DNA of 64,000 nucleotides, taken from Paramixta manurensis (GTDB lineage: Bacteria > Pseudomonadota > Gammaproteobacteria > Enterobacterales > Enterobacteriaceae). Shown here piece after piece: positions 44,949-53,423 of this stretch. The stretch lies in NCBI RefSeq assembly GCF_013285385.1, contig NZ_CP054212.1, forward strand, positions 2,542,001 through 2,606,000, written 5' to 3'. A model generated the notes under the pieces. It worked only from the letters and a program-made list of their open reading frames with translations, had not been told where the DNA came from and searched no databases. Within the stretch, counting starts at the first letter, position 1, and each line of letters starts with the position of its first letter. A program made the translations under genes and the position numbers.

Positions 44949-45314
44949 TCACATCATCATTCTGAATTTCATAAATCCATCCTCATCGGGCATTCTTTTA
45001 AATCCAAGTTTTTCCGCTACGCGAATAAAACCCCTCCGTTGCGTATAAAACTCAAACCAACGCCCACCAACAAGCCGGGTTAGTTTCTGCACTTCAGGAA
45101 TATACTTAGCCAGTCCGTTTTCACCCGAACTTACTGCCAACCAGACCAGCACATAAGGAATGCCTTCAGCCATCATTGGCTTTAAAACTATCCGAACATC
45201 ATCCGAACCAAAAATAACAGCGTTGCCATTTTCTACCGCCTCGCTGATTTCCTCTGCTTTGACTGTTTTGCTTTCAGCAAAGAAGTTATTTAACGCATCA
45301 TTAATATTTTTCAT
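44949..45314 (-). CDS. GNAT-like phage protein
   Basis: 121 residues. The end, YTQRRGFIRVAEKLGFKRMP, resembles the last strands of GNAT acetyltransferases, a fold also seen in an internal virion protein of T7-like phages. The acetyl-CoA-binding loop is not clear, so catalytic activity is doubtful. Its start overlaps the upstream gene by 4 bases. Assignment is tentative. Confidence 0.45.
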   Translation of the reverse strand: MKNINDALNNFFAESKTVKAEEISEAVENGNAVIFGSDDVRIVLKPMMAEGIPYVLVWLAVSSGENGLAKYIPEVQKLTRLVGGRWFEFYTQRRGFIRVAEKLGFKRMPDEDGFMKFRMMM

Positions 45315-45997
45315 AAGCCAAGCGATTGCCGGTAATACTGGTCATATAACGCAGTCTCAATATATAAAACACCTTTAGCATTAGGCGGGGTAATGATCGG
45401 CGTATTAGAGTTGCGGTTAACCTCAAGGTAGACTGATTGCGATATACCGTTAGACTGCCCCACCCATCCCATCAGAAGAATCAATGTGGCGCCGCCGCCT
45501 GGTCCTGGCGGTCCGGCATTGGCATTTAGCGTGGCATAGCCAGGCATCACTGCTGCCGACTTTCCGGGATTTGTAGCGTTGGCGGCATACCATTTGATCT
45601 GCAAAGGCAGGCAATTCCCGCAATAAATCATTTTCCCGTTACGGTAAAAAAAGATTCCATAATTGGGAGCGAAAGCAACGAAGTCCGAGAACACGTAAAA
45701 ACGGAAACTTATGGAACTAAACTGCGAGGAACCATAGGTTGACGTTAAATTGATCACCTTAAAACCGTTCGCGCCGTTATTGACCTTATAAATGCAGCAA
45801 CCCGTTTGTGTAACCGAGCGAACGAATACCAGACACTGCTGAGCGTTAGGTACATTCGTCTGAACGTTAATGTTCACTGCGTTGTTACGGGGAAAACTTT
45901 GATCGATAACCTGCACAAGATTCAGTGGCGTATAGTCAGGGCTGGCAAACCAACTCCCGTCGTCCCGCCGTAACTCCATGCCGTAAGCCGAGGCCAT
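45311..45997 (-). CDS. tail-tip associated protein (DUF6453-like)
   Basis: 228 residues starting MASAYGMELRRDDGSWF, mainly beta-rich with a Gly/Pro-rich stretch (GPPGPGGGATLILLMGW) and cysteine pairs. Resembles the small proteins encoded after tail-tip (J-like) genes. The ATG at 45997 shares a base with the upstream stop, so translation is coupled; the GTG at 46009 is an alternative. Function inferred from place. Confidence 0.5.
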   Translation of the reverse strand: MASAYGMELRRDDGSWFASPDYTPLNLVQVIDQSFPRNNAVNINVQTNVPNAQQCLVFVRSVTQTGCCIYKVNNGANGFKVINLTSTYGSSQFSSISFRFYVFSDFVAFAPNYGIFFYRNGKMIYCGNCLPLQIKWYAANATNPGKSAAVMPGYATLNANAGPPGPGGGATLILLMGWVGQSNGISQSVYLEVNRNSNTPIITPPNAKGVLYIETALYDQYYRQSLGL

Positions 45998-46269
45998 CAG
46001 GAAGACCACACAATAATGATATAGCCGTTATTTCCCGCATTACCACTCCAGCTAACCGTACGCCCTGAGATGGTTATTGAGGGCAGGTTTCCCCCCTCAA
46101 AGAAGGTGAGAGTATAAGGCTGAGCCTGAATTGCTGTACCCGGAGGTATGTCATAGGTTTTACTGCCCGAGGCAACGGTAATAATATCCATCACATAAGA
46201 AGGAGCAAACGCGTTAATTACATCAAATGCTGTTCCCTTCAAAAAGACCTGCGCACCATAAGCCGACAT
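45997..46269 (-). CDS. small phage tail protein, 90 residues
   Basis: Begins MSAYGAQVFLKGTAFDVINAF and is predicted all-beta. Starts in the last base of the preceding stop codon and ends at the next gene's start, so it is a coupled member of the tail-tip cluster. No domain name can be supported. Confidence 0.5.
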   Translation of the reverse strand: MSAYGAQVFLKGTAFDVINAFAPSYVMDIITVASGSKTYDIPPGTAIQAQPYTLTFFEGGNLPSITISGRTVSWSGNAGNNGYIIIVWSS

Positions 46270-47480
46270 TACAGTTTCTTCCCCATCACGGCGCAGGGCG
46301 AGGCCGATTCATCATAGACAATGATTCTCGCACCGTCCCATACCAGCCCGAGGTTTGACGTCGAATTACGAATCGTCACGTTTCCGTTGTTATCCACGCG
46401 AAACCGGTTGGTTATTTGCAGATTACCGTTTGCATCTACTGAAAATGCCGCACCTATTTTCAGGTTGCCGTTCGGATCGACTGTAAACGGACCATTCCTT
46501 AAGTTCGCACTGGTTATCGTTGGGGATGAGATGCTTATTCCGGCTTTGACCTGGTCAGCAATAATGGTTTGCGCATTCAGTATCTTGATTGTCGCTTGCT
46601 GTATTGCCGCTTCCGTAATGACGGTTTTGTTTCCTTCGATCGCAAAGGGAGAAAGATAAGCGCCGGTATTCGTCGGATTATTGGGATCGAAAACAAAGAA
46701 TTGATTTGCTGATATAGCGACCTGGCTGATGGGATTACCGCTGGCATCTTTACCGGCGACGATACCGATGCCGGCGCTGATACCCGACGCGCTGGCTTTG
46801 GCATCCCACATTGCCTGGAAGGCCTGCCCGCCCTTCGTATCTATCTGCTGTACTTTCTGATTAGTCTCTACAATAGCTGCGGCGTTATCATCTACCTTGC
46901 CGCCAAGCTCACCTATCAGCGGAGAGTCGTTAATTTCATTATTAATCAGGTCAACAATGGCATCCACATCCGGGTTTGTTTTTGCCAGCGTTCCGGCTGC
47001 GGCGTTATACGGGCCGGGGACACCAGCCGTGTTGACGAAACGAATCCAGTAATAACCGACAAAACCCGGATCAACCGGGTCGCCGTAAACAGTGGCGGCA
47101 GACGTAGCCACCAGAACCGCGTTAGCGAGGTTATCTTCAGGATTGCGGTATATTTCTGTTAATGAGTGGCCCCGGTAGGTTGGCATATCCCATTCGAGCA
47201 ACACGGCCGCAAACCCACCATTAACCTGAAAATTTTGTGGCTGCGTAGGCATCTGCGGCGGGGCTCCCGGATCATCCATATCATTGCCGCCGCCCGGTAT
47301 CGGCTGATAAACCCCACCAGCCCCCTGCCGCAAGTCGGCAAGTTTAAGATTTCCGAGGTCACGCAGTGTAATAGCCCGATCAAGCCCGTTGCCGCGCTGG
47401 CCGGTAAGGATTTCGATATTTTCAGCAACCGCAGCCTGGTCGCGTCCCGCACGGAACGTTTTTTTATTTTTACTGCTCAT
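46269..47480 (-). CDS. tail protein with FN3-like and J-type C-terminal (DUF1983-like) regions
   Basis: 403 residues from ATG 47480, which overlaps the upstream stop by 4 bases (ATGA). After a helical start it has an FN3-like beta domain (about 70-150; FAAVLLEWDMPTYRGHSLTEIYR), then a segment like the C-terminal part of lambda J (QVAISANQFFVFDPNN, SPFAIEGNKTVITEAAIQ) and short Asp/Asn-Gly-Asn repeats (VDPNGNLKIG, VDANGNLQI, VDNNGNVTI). Such proteins sit at the tail tip and contact the host. The frame open to 47540 is inside the neighbour. Confidence 0.7.
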   Translation of the reverse strand: MSSKNKKTFRAGRDQAAVAENIEILTGQRGNGLDRAITLRDLGNLKLADLRQGAGGVYQPIPGGGNDMDDPGAPPQMPTQPQNFQVNGGFAAVLLEWDMPTYRGHSLTEIYRNPEDNLANAVLVATSAATVYGDPVDPGFVGYYWIRFVNTAGVPGPYNAAAGTLAKTNPDVDAIVDLINNEINDSPLIGELGGKVDDNAAAIVETNQKVQQIDTKGGQAFQAMWDAKASASGISAGIGIVAGKDASGNPISQVAISANQFFVFDPNNPTNTGAYLSPFAIEGNKTVITEAAIQQATIKILNAQTIIADQVKAGISISSPTITSANLRNGPFTVDPNGNLKIGAAFSVDANGNLQITNRFRVDNNGNVTIRNSTSNLGLVWDGARIIVYDESASPCAVMGKKL

Positions 47481-49105
47481 GCGGGCATTTCCTCCATTGA
47501 TGTGCTCAGCGTGACGCGATCCACCTGCGCATAACCCCAAATTTCCACTTGCCAGCGCGATGCGACCAGCGGAGGCAATTTAAGCGTTGAGTCCTGAAGC
47601 GAGCCGGGAGGGAGAGATAAAGCAAGTTGTCGATCAGCGTAGAGATTAATGCCAACGCGCTGAATACTGTCGCTCTTAATTCTGAGGCATGAAAACGCCG
47701 TAGAGTTGAGCGCAAGGAACTCTTTAGAGCGCCATGTAACCGGTAAAGGATTAGTGCTGTTCTGCGCTGTATAAAGCTTTGTTCCCTTCGCTACGTACAG
47801 CGTATCCTCTTCAAGAACATTATGAGCAGCATCGAAAACCGTATTGAAATGACGAATATCCATTGATTCAGGATCAAAAATAAAACCCGCCACTGTGTTA
47901 TTGGCTGTCGTATATAAGGCGTAATACTCCCCTTCAACCTGCCATGCGCGTATAGACGCCGGATTAAACTGCTTGCGCCATTGCTTAGCTTCAATGATTT
48001 TTTCAGTCGCCACAATCGCGTTACCGGACGCATCAACCGAAACCAGCCCATTCGGTGATGCATAGAGCGCGAAGCCATCCATTGAAACCATGCTTTGACG
48101 GCTCACACACGCCTGCATAACCGGCAACTTACTGTTGTTGATGCTGGACGGTGACACTCCGGTAAACAGATATGGATAGCCTTTTGTGCCTACCACCAGA
48201 CCAGTACCTATCGCCGCAATAGCAACAATGTCGTGCTCTGTTGACTGCTTATAGTCGTCAGGCCATGCATAGGGCAAATAAGCTTCTGAAAACATCACCT
48301 GGTTACCGGCAAATCCGGCGGCGATCCCGTTTGCCATCAGACACAGGCCGATCATGTTATCTGGCGGCTGAAGATAGTTATACGTTTCCAGCACCGGACC
48401 TAAATCTTTATCGGCTACATTGTCCCGGAACGTCCTTACACCTATGTCAGTCTCAGCAACCAACAGGAAATCTGCCGATCCTCCTCCTGTTACCGAGCGG
48501 TAAATCCGCCGCCGTGTGATGTTATTGTTCTGGCTACCCGGCGGTTGCAACTGCAAATCGACACTACTACCAGGATAAACAATCGTTACCTCATCCGAAG
48601 CCGGGCCGGGTGGTCCCTCCTCTCCATATGCTGTAACGTATGTCTCAACATAAATTCTGGTTTCGTCATCGGTCGGGTCATCGTCGTCGTGATCGTCCGG
48701 CGGCGTAATTTGTGCGACGGTGACAGCATTGGCTGGCGCTGGTATCCCGAGTCGGAAACTTGCGGAGGGGTAATTGCCATTACCAGTGGTCGCGATTTGG
48801 CTGCTGGTGACTTTCGGATATGCACCATCGGTATAGTAAATGCGGGTGTACTGGTCCTGAGCAACCGGGCTTCGAATGACGTCAACAATGCCTTTCCACG
48901 CGAACCAGAAATCATCCCGATAATGGAAAATCGTTTGGGGTTTGAACGTAAACACCTTACCTGTATCCGCATCGGCCATGACGGGCGATACCACTCCAAA
49001 ACGGAAATGGCAGTTGTTCGCTACGGTCGCATTTTCCTGCGGCAAAAGATGAGCTACCACGCGGGGCATTTCTCCGCGCATGGTCGTTATGTCAATGACA
49101 GGCAT
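47477..49105 (-). CDS. tail (hub/nozzle-like) virion protein
   Basis: 542 residues, beta-rich throughout, starting MPVIDITTMRGEMPRVVAHLLP. Recognisable features are FN3-like segments (RIYVETYVTAYGEEGPPGPASDEV), an Asp-rich loop (DDHDDDDPTDD) and propeller-like repeats (ALYASPNGLVSVDASGNAIV). The placement after terminator copy 2 and before the J-like gene suggests a tail tube or nozzle protein. Domain assignment is by general appearance, not a named family. Confidence 0.6.
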   Translation of the reverse strand: MPVIDITTMRGEMPRVVAHLLPQENATVANNCHFRFGVVSPVMADADTGKVFTFKPQTIFHYRDDFWFAWKGIVDVIRSPVAQDQYTRIYYTDGAYPKVTSSQIATTGNGNYPSASFRLGIPAPANAVTVAQITPPDDHDDDDPTDDETRIYVETYVTAYGEEGPPGPASDEVTIVYPGSSVDLQLQPPGSQNNNITRRRIYRSVTGGGSADFLLVAETDIGVRTFRDNVADKDLGPVLETYNYLQPPDNMIGLCLMANGIAAGFAGNQVMFSEAYLPYAWPDDYKQSTEHDIVAIAAIGTGLVVGTKGYPYLFTGVSPSSINNSKLPVMQACVSRQSMVSMDGFALYASPNGLVSVDASGNAIVATEKIIEAKQWRKQFNPASIRAWQVEGEYYALYTTANNTVAGFIFDPESMDIRHFNTVFDAAHNVLEEDTLYVAKGTKLYTAQNSTNPLPVTWRSKEFLALNSTAFSCLRIKSDSIQRVGINLYADRQLALSLPPGSLQDSTLKLPPLVASRWQVEIWGYAQVDRVTLSTSMEEMPA

Positions 49106-49134
49106 CAGTTGAATTTTCCGGAAAGGAAGAAAAC

Positions 49135-49190
49135 AAAAAAGCCCCGCTTTTTTAGGGCGAGGCTTCGTATCATTCGGGAATTTAGCTCAC
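49135..49190 (-). terminator. repeat-family terminator, copy 2 (after umuC)
   Basis: Nearly identical to copy 3 at 60279 over about 55 bases: conserved GTGAGCTAAATTCCCGAATG, stems AAGCCTCGC/GCGGGGCTT and a T6 tail. Terminates umuDC before the tail operon. Confidence 0.9.
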
Positions 49191-49213
49191 CTTCAGGATG
49201 AACTCAAGTTGGT

Positions 49214-50476
49214 TTATTTAACTACAGGCAGGTCTGAATACCGCGTTGTATAAGCAGGAGAAAGCATCTGTCGTTTCATTGCCCATGGTTTATCAATCCC
49301 CTGCCCGGCAAACCAAAGTTTGCCTTTACCGCTCTGATTGACACCATCAATCACATGCATCAGAGCCGCACTATTGGGTTGAGGCCTGAATTCATCAAAC
49401 AGGTTAAGCTGCGCAACGCCCTGGCTGTAAAAATCACCTAACATTACGCCAGCCTTCATATAGCGATGGCCGGCGATCCAGATGCGGTCCAGTGCTTCAA
49501 TTGCAACGCGAATAATGTCGCGGGTATCGTTCGACGGTGTGAGTAATTTCCCCATTGCCTGATTACCGTAAAAAACCTCGTTAGCCACATGCGGGCTTGT
49601 GCGAAGAAATACGGCTATCTGGCGGCAATATTGCCTTTCACCACGCAATTTCTCTGCCGCTCTTTCCGCATAAGCACAAATTGCCTGACGCATCTGTTCG
49701 TACTCTGTAATCCGACTGCTAAAGCTACGGCTACACACTATCTGTTGTTTGGTAGGAGAAAACTCTTCAAGCTCTAAACAAGGCTCTCCGCGAAGCTCCC
49801 GCACGGTTCGCTCAAGCACGACATTGAAGTGTTTACGCATTACCCATGTTGAGCATTCTGCGAGATGCAGTGCTGTTTCGATGCCCATCAAATTCAGCTT
49901 TTTGCTTATGCGGCGACCAACGCCCCAAACATCCTCAACAGGAACCATGGACATCAATTTACGCTGCCGATCAATGTTAGAGAGGTCGAGCACGCCTCCT
50001 GTCTTACTCCATTTTTTTGCTGCGTGGTTAGCAAGTTTCGCAAGCGTCTTTGTCTGAGCAATGCCGACGCCAACAGTGAGATGTGTTTCACGCTGCACGC
50101 GATCACGAACATCGCGACCAAATCGCTCAAGCGACATACAATTACTGACGCCTGATACATTCATGAATGCTTCGTCAATCGAGTAGATTTCGACAGCCGG
50201 TGCCATTTCTTCGAGTGTCGTCATGACGCGATTACTCATGTCAGCGTAGAGCGCATAATTGCTGCTGAACACCTGCACTCTATGCTTTCGGATGAGGTCT
50301 TTCATCTGGAAATACGGGACGCCCATTTTTATGTCTAACTTCTTGGCTTCAGCGCTACGAGCGATCACACAGCCATCGTTGTTCGACAAAACGACAACAG
50401 GAAGACCACGCAGGTCAGGGCGAAAGACCGTTTCGCACGACGCATAGAACGAGTTGACATCAACAAGCGCGAACAT
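49214..50476 (-). CDS. umuC: translesion DNA polymerase V catalytic subunit UmuC
   Basis: Y-family polymerase of 420 residues (E. coli 422) that copies across damaged bases with low fidelity when joined to UmuD'2 and activated by RecA filaments. Catalytic acidic residues are in MFALVDVNSFYASCE and YSIDEAFMNV; the fingers and little-finger regions follow, with the clamp-binding motif QLNLF near the C-terminus. It starts 1 base after the umuD stop. The phage copy is complete and should be functional. Confidence 0.96.
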   Translation of the reverse strand: MFALVDVNSFYASCETVFRPDLRGLPVVVLSNNDGCVIARSAEAKKLDIKMGVPYFQMKDLIRKHRVQVFSSNYALYADMSNRVMTTLEEMAPAVEIYSIDEAFMNVSGVSNCMSLERFGRDVRDRVQRETHLTVGVGIAQTKTLAKLANHAAKKWSKTGGVLDLSNIDRQRKLMSMVPVEDVWGVGRRISKKLNLMGIETALHLAECSTWVMRKHFNVVLERTVRELRGEPCLELEEFSPTKQQIVCSRSFSSRITEYEQMRQAICAYAERAAEKLRGERQYCRQIAVFLRTSPHVANEVFYGNQAMGKLLTPSNDTRDIIRVAIEALDRIWIAGHRYMKAGVMLGDFYSQGVAQLNLFDEFRPQPNSAALMHVIDGVNQSGKGKLWFAGQGIDKPWAMKRQMLSPAYTTRYSDLPVVK

Positions 50477-50477
50477 C

Positions 50478-50897
50478 TCATTTATTCGCTTTAATCGTAA
50501 ACGTCACAACGCCGAAAATTTCTAAATTATCTTCGCTGCCAATAACAATTGGAGAATAATTCGGGTTCATCGGTATCAACTGGACGGCAGGACGTAACTG
50601 CAATTTTTTTACTGTAAACTCCCCCTCAACCGAGGCAACAACAATACTGCCATGTTCGGCTGTTAGTGAGCTGTCAACAACGAGCATATCACCGTCACTT
50701 ATCCCTGCATCGATCATCGAGTCGCCACTGACGCGCACAAAATAGGTGGCACTAGGCCGCTGAACCAGCAACTCATTGAGATCAAGCCTCTGCTCTACAT
50801 AATCCTGCGCTGGAGAGGGAAAACCACAAGACACGCGCTCTATGTAAAGTGGTAGCGGAAGTATGGCCCTAATCTCAACCGGTCTAATGAATTGCAT
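50478..50897 (-). CDS. umuD: UmuD, self-cleaving subunit of DNA polymerase V
   Basis: 139 residues, the E. coli length, from ATG 50897. The self-cleavage site is Cys24-Gly25 (RVSCGFPSP), and the catalytic pair Ser60 (SGDSM) and Lys97 (EFTVKKL) is conserved at the same numbers as in E. coli. RecA filaments promote cleavage to UmuD', which forms Pol V with UmuC. The frame open to 50960 crosses the LexA box and is not used. umuD and umuC form one operon. Confidence 0.96.
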   Translation of the reverse strand: MQFIRPVEIRAILPLPLYIERVSCGFPSPAQDYVEQRLDLNELLVQRPSATYFVRVSGDSMIDAGISDGDMLVVDSSLTAEHGSIVVASVEGEFTVKKLQLRPAVQLIPMNPNYSPIVIGSEDNLEIFGVVTFTIKANK

Positions 50898-50916
50898 ATT
50901 TGTACGCCTTAAAACA

Positions 50917-50936
50917 AACTGTATATACATACAGTA
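50917..50936. promoter_or_regulatory. LexA box of phage umuDC
   Basis: Core CTGTATATACATACAG (50919-50934) matches CTGT-N8-ACAG with the expected AT-rich middle, 20 bases upstream of the umuD start. SOS regulation expected. Confidence 0.93.
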
Positions 50937-51121
50937 TCGGCAGCATATCATGCCGATCAAGTCGCTTTTTTGGGATTTTTAGGAAGCGTTTGAGCAGGAA
51001 AGGAATTTAATTTTTAATGCACGGCACTTCTTGATTTCGCTACCTGATAAATAACCAGGTTTCCACTCTGCCACTTCGGACATATGATTAGCAAAACTTA
51101 TATCTGTCTAAAGGAATGACG

Positions 51122-51652
51122 ATGCAGATTATGCGAATGAGCTACGACGACCTGACTAAGGGTGGTGGAGAAGCAAAACTACATGTGTACGGGGTTGGAA
51201 CCTTTCCCGTTTTTAGCGGAGAAAAGCCGTACACCAACGATCCAAATTGCGCTTACATTAAAAATAGCGCAATTCCCGTTGGCCGTTACTGGATAGTAGA
51301 CCGCCCCGAGGGCAGCTTCGCAAACCAGGCCCGCGCCGCTGTCTGGGATCGGATTTCAGGCAACAGGCATGATGAATGGTTCGGCTTGTTCAGTGATGCA
51401 ACGATGAGTGATAGCGTGTTCATAAATGGCGTCTCTCGTGGAAGTTTTAGACTGCACCCGCTACGCCCGAATGGAGCCGGAATAAGCCAGGGATGCATTA
51501 CATTTTTCAGGCCGACCGACTTCCAGTTTGTTCGCCGTTCGTTGCTTGCGAGAAAGAAAAAAATTATCCAGAGAAGAAACCTACAGCTAGCAGTTTACGG
51601 ATGGGTTGATGTCATGGGAAATAGTGATTTTGAAAACTGCAAAATACGTTAA
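51122..51652 (+). CDS. Tlde1-like (DUF2778) L,D-transpeptidase-fold effector
   Basis: 176 residues on the strand opposite to the phage genes. The core FRLHPLRPNG then ISQGCITF holds the His, Ser-x-Gly-Cys pattern of YkuD/L,D-transpeptidase folds as found in DUF2778 proteins; the front shows PVGRYWIVDRPEGS, typical of the family. Tlde1 of Salmonella is a type VI effector that acts on periplasmic peptidoglycan by cleavage and D-amino-acid exchange. ATG 51122 is seven bases after GGA. The next frame overlaps it and encodes a membrane protein, as for Tlde1 immunity. Presence within a prophage is unusual and suggests a cargo (moron) pair. Confidence 0.8.
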   Translation: MQIMRMSYDDLTKGGGEAKLHVYGVGTFPVFSGEKPYTNDPNCAYIKNSAIPVGRYWIVDRPEGSFANQARAAVWDRISGNRHDEWFGLFSDATMSDSVFINGVSRGSFRLHPLRPNGAGISQGCITFFRPTDFQFVRRSLLARKKKIIQRRNLQLAVYGWVDVMGNSDFENCKIR

Positions 51653-51899
51653 AAACATCGCGCTTTTTATCATTTGTTTCATACTGGCCTTCGTCATTTC
51701 AATGTACGGAATGCCACTTAATAGCCTGACACAATCCGTTGTTGACTGGTCGTACGCACACTTCAGCCATATTCTGACTGGCGTTTATGAAAGCGAGTCC
51801 GACCCTGTCACATTCACTGCCCTTATGGTGATGTTATTGCTCTACGCGCTTATTCTTTTCTTCATCATCAAAAAGGGCCTGAGCTTTTTCCGCAAGTGA
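51609..51899 (+). CDS. two-helix membrane protein, putative Tlde1 immunity
   Basis: 96 residues from ATG 51609 with two membrane helices (about 19-38 and 70-90) enclosing a loop of about 30 residues that would face the periplasm. Its start lies 44 bases inside the end of the effector gene, and it converges on, and overlaps by 66 bases, the invertase gene. Linkage and topology suggest protection against the effector; no family is recognised from sequence. Confidence 0.6.
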   Translation: MSWEIVILKTAKYVKNIALFIICFILAFVISMYGMPLNSLTQSVVDWSYAHFSHILTGVYESESDPVTFTALMVMLLLYALILFFIIKKGLSFFRK

Positions 51900-52469
51900 A
51901 GAAGTGCGTAAACGATGTTGTTCAGCGGCAGGGATATATTTATAAACTGTCTTTACTGCAACCTCCAGAACAAGGGCGACCTGCTGTAGCGTCGCTCCGT
52001 TAGCAAACATCCGGCGCGCCTTTTCTACGACTTCAGTCGTCATGATGCGCTGACGCCCGCCAATCCTTCCCTTTTCTCGCGCCGCAGCCAGCCCGGCACG
52101 GGTACGCTCGACGATTAGTTCGCGCTCCATCTCGGCCAGCGCCCCCATAATGTGGAAAAAGAAACGCCCCATTGGCGTGGCTGTATCAATGCTATCCGTC
52201 AGACTACGGAAATTAACTCCGCGTTCGTGCAACTCGCCAGTTAACGCAACGAGATGGCGCATACTGCGCCCGAGGCGGTCGAGTTTCCAGACAACAAGCG
52301 TGTCGCCCTCCTTCAGTGCGCGTAGCATTTTATTTAAGCCAGGGCGGTTAGTGCTCTTGCCACTGATTTTATCTTCATAGATTTGCTCACATCCTGAGCA
52401 TTCAAGCGCTATCCGCTGCAAATCCGTGTTTTGCTCATTTGTTGATACACGTATATAGCCAATCTGCAT
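51834..52469 (-). CDS. gin: Gin-family serine DNA invertase
   Basis: 211 residues. The N-terminal resolvase domain has the catalytic Ser in GYIRVSTNEQNTDLQR and the Hin/Gin signature KLDRLGRSMRHL and LTDSIDTATPMGRFFFH; the C-terminal helix-turn-helix follows GRIGGRQ. It closely resembles Mu Gin with about 20 extra residues at the end. It lies 64 bases from crossover site A and should flip the adjacent tail-fibre segment. Fis-binding enhancer sites are expected but were not identified. Confidence 0.95.
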   Translation of the reverse strand: MQIGYIRVSTNEQNTDLQRIALECSGCEQIYEDKISGKSTNRPGLNKMLRALKEGDTLVVWKLDRLGRSMRHLVALTGELHERGVNFRSLTDSIDTATPMGRFFFHIMGALAEMERELIVERTRAGLAAAREKGRIGGRQRIMTTEVVEKARRMFANGATLQQVALVLEVAVKTVYKYIPAAEQHRLRTSSLAEKAQALFDDEEKNKRVEQ

Positions 52470-52533
52470 GTAAAACCCCGACCGTTAAAGGGTGGGATTC
52501 TGTCAGCAACGGGCTGTTCACTTAAAGTAATAC

Positions 52534-52559
52534 TTCGCGTAAACCTCGGTTTGGGCGAA
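52534..52559 (+). repeat. invertase crossover site A (gix/hix-like)
   Basis: 26-bp site with core AAACCTCGGTTT. It is identical at 25 of 26 positions to site B in the opposite orientation and fits the Gin/Hin/Cin crossover consensus (AAACC, two central bases, GGTTT, with TT and AA ends). Confidence 0.92.
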
Positions 52560-53423
52560 GCGGCTAAAATTGATCTTCCTGTTCCCATTGAGTCGGGAGG
52601 TACGGGAGCAATAACGCCGGAGCAAGCAAGAAATAATTTTGAACTCGGTACTGCGGCAACGAGAGATGTCGTTACCTCTGTCCTCGATAACACATCTGGA
52701 AGATTGCTTCAGGTTGGTAGTTTTGGAATAGGAGGGTCAGGACAGGTAATAAATACATCGGTTGAAACAGAACAGGCTACTCTTCTACGCAGCGGGGTTA
52801 GCCAAATATTCCGAAATAATAACGATACGTCATATACGTTTAGATATTCACCTGTAATTCTAGCTTGCACATTTGATACATGGGTGGCTATGACTGCCGG
52901 ATACTCAGGGGCAGGAGTACGGATTAGTGCTGGCTCAAACAACGGTTCAACGACAGTTTATTACAATATTTATACTGACAAAAATACAACAAAAGCCAGT
53001 GATGGTACGTTGAAAGCAGCATCTCCGGTAGCTCGTATAGTCAGATCCCGAGATGAGAGTAAACGCAATGACATAGATGAAACCGGCTTCATATGGTGTG
53101 GTGCCGGAACATGCAATGAAGAAGCGCGCGGCATTAGTATATCGCGTGAGGATATTGGCGTTTATAAAGTCTCCGGAGCATCAGGACTGGCAACAGAAGG
53201 CTGGCAGTTGTTGCCCCCGATGGACCCCGCTGGCATGGGCGAACTAGGAGTTGTTGAAGCGGATGAAGGAACTGACGGCAATATTATTGTCCGGCTCTAC
53301 AAACGCAAATACATCTTAAATGATGACGGCGAAATCGAGAGAACTAAGGGCGACCCGATCGACGTGCCAGAAAACAGTTGGATTGATATTCGTCTGAATA
53401 TGCCGCCAAAAGATGGAAATTAA
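52551..53423 (+). CDS. silent alternative C-terminal module of the tail fibre
   Basis: 290 codons that begin inside crossover site A without a start signal. The frame LGLGEAAKIDLPVPIESGGTG continues exactly from the LGLGE of the active fibre at site B, so inversion would yield an in-frame fusion. Its end (TEGWQ, DVPENSWIDIRLNMPP) is homologous to the end of the expressed fibre (ATEGWQ, DIPEGRWIDFRLSMPE), while the middle is different. The two modules meet tail to tail with overlapping stop codons in TTAA. Confidence 0.9.
   Translation: MGEAAKIDLPVPIESGGTGAITPEQARNNFELGTAATRDVVTSVLDNTSGRLLQVGSFGIGGSGQVINTSVETEQATLLRSGVSQIFRNNNDTSYTFRYSPVILACTFDTWVAMTAGYSGAGVRISAGSNNGSTTVYYNIYTDKNTTKASDGTLKAASPVARIVRSRDESKRNDIDETGFIWCGAGTCNEEARGISISREDIGVYKVSGASGLATEGWQLLPPMDPAGMGELGVVEADEGTDGNIIVRLYKRKYILNDDGEIERTKGDPIDVPENSWIDIRLNMPPKDGN

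Noticed and set aside
32579..51359. The 25-bp direct repeat as attL/attR of a prophage
   Set aside because: Portal, terminase and capsid genes of the same phage lie outside it to the right, and both copies align inside the same protein-coding stretch, so shared gene ancestry explains it better.
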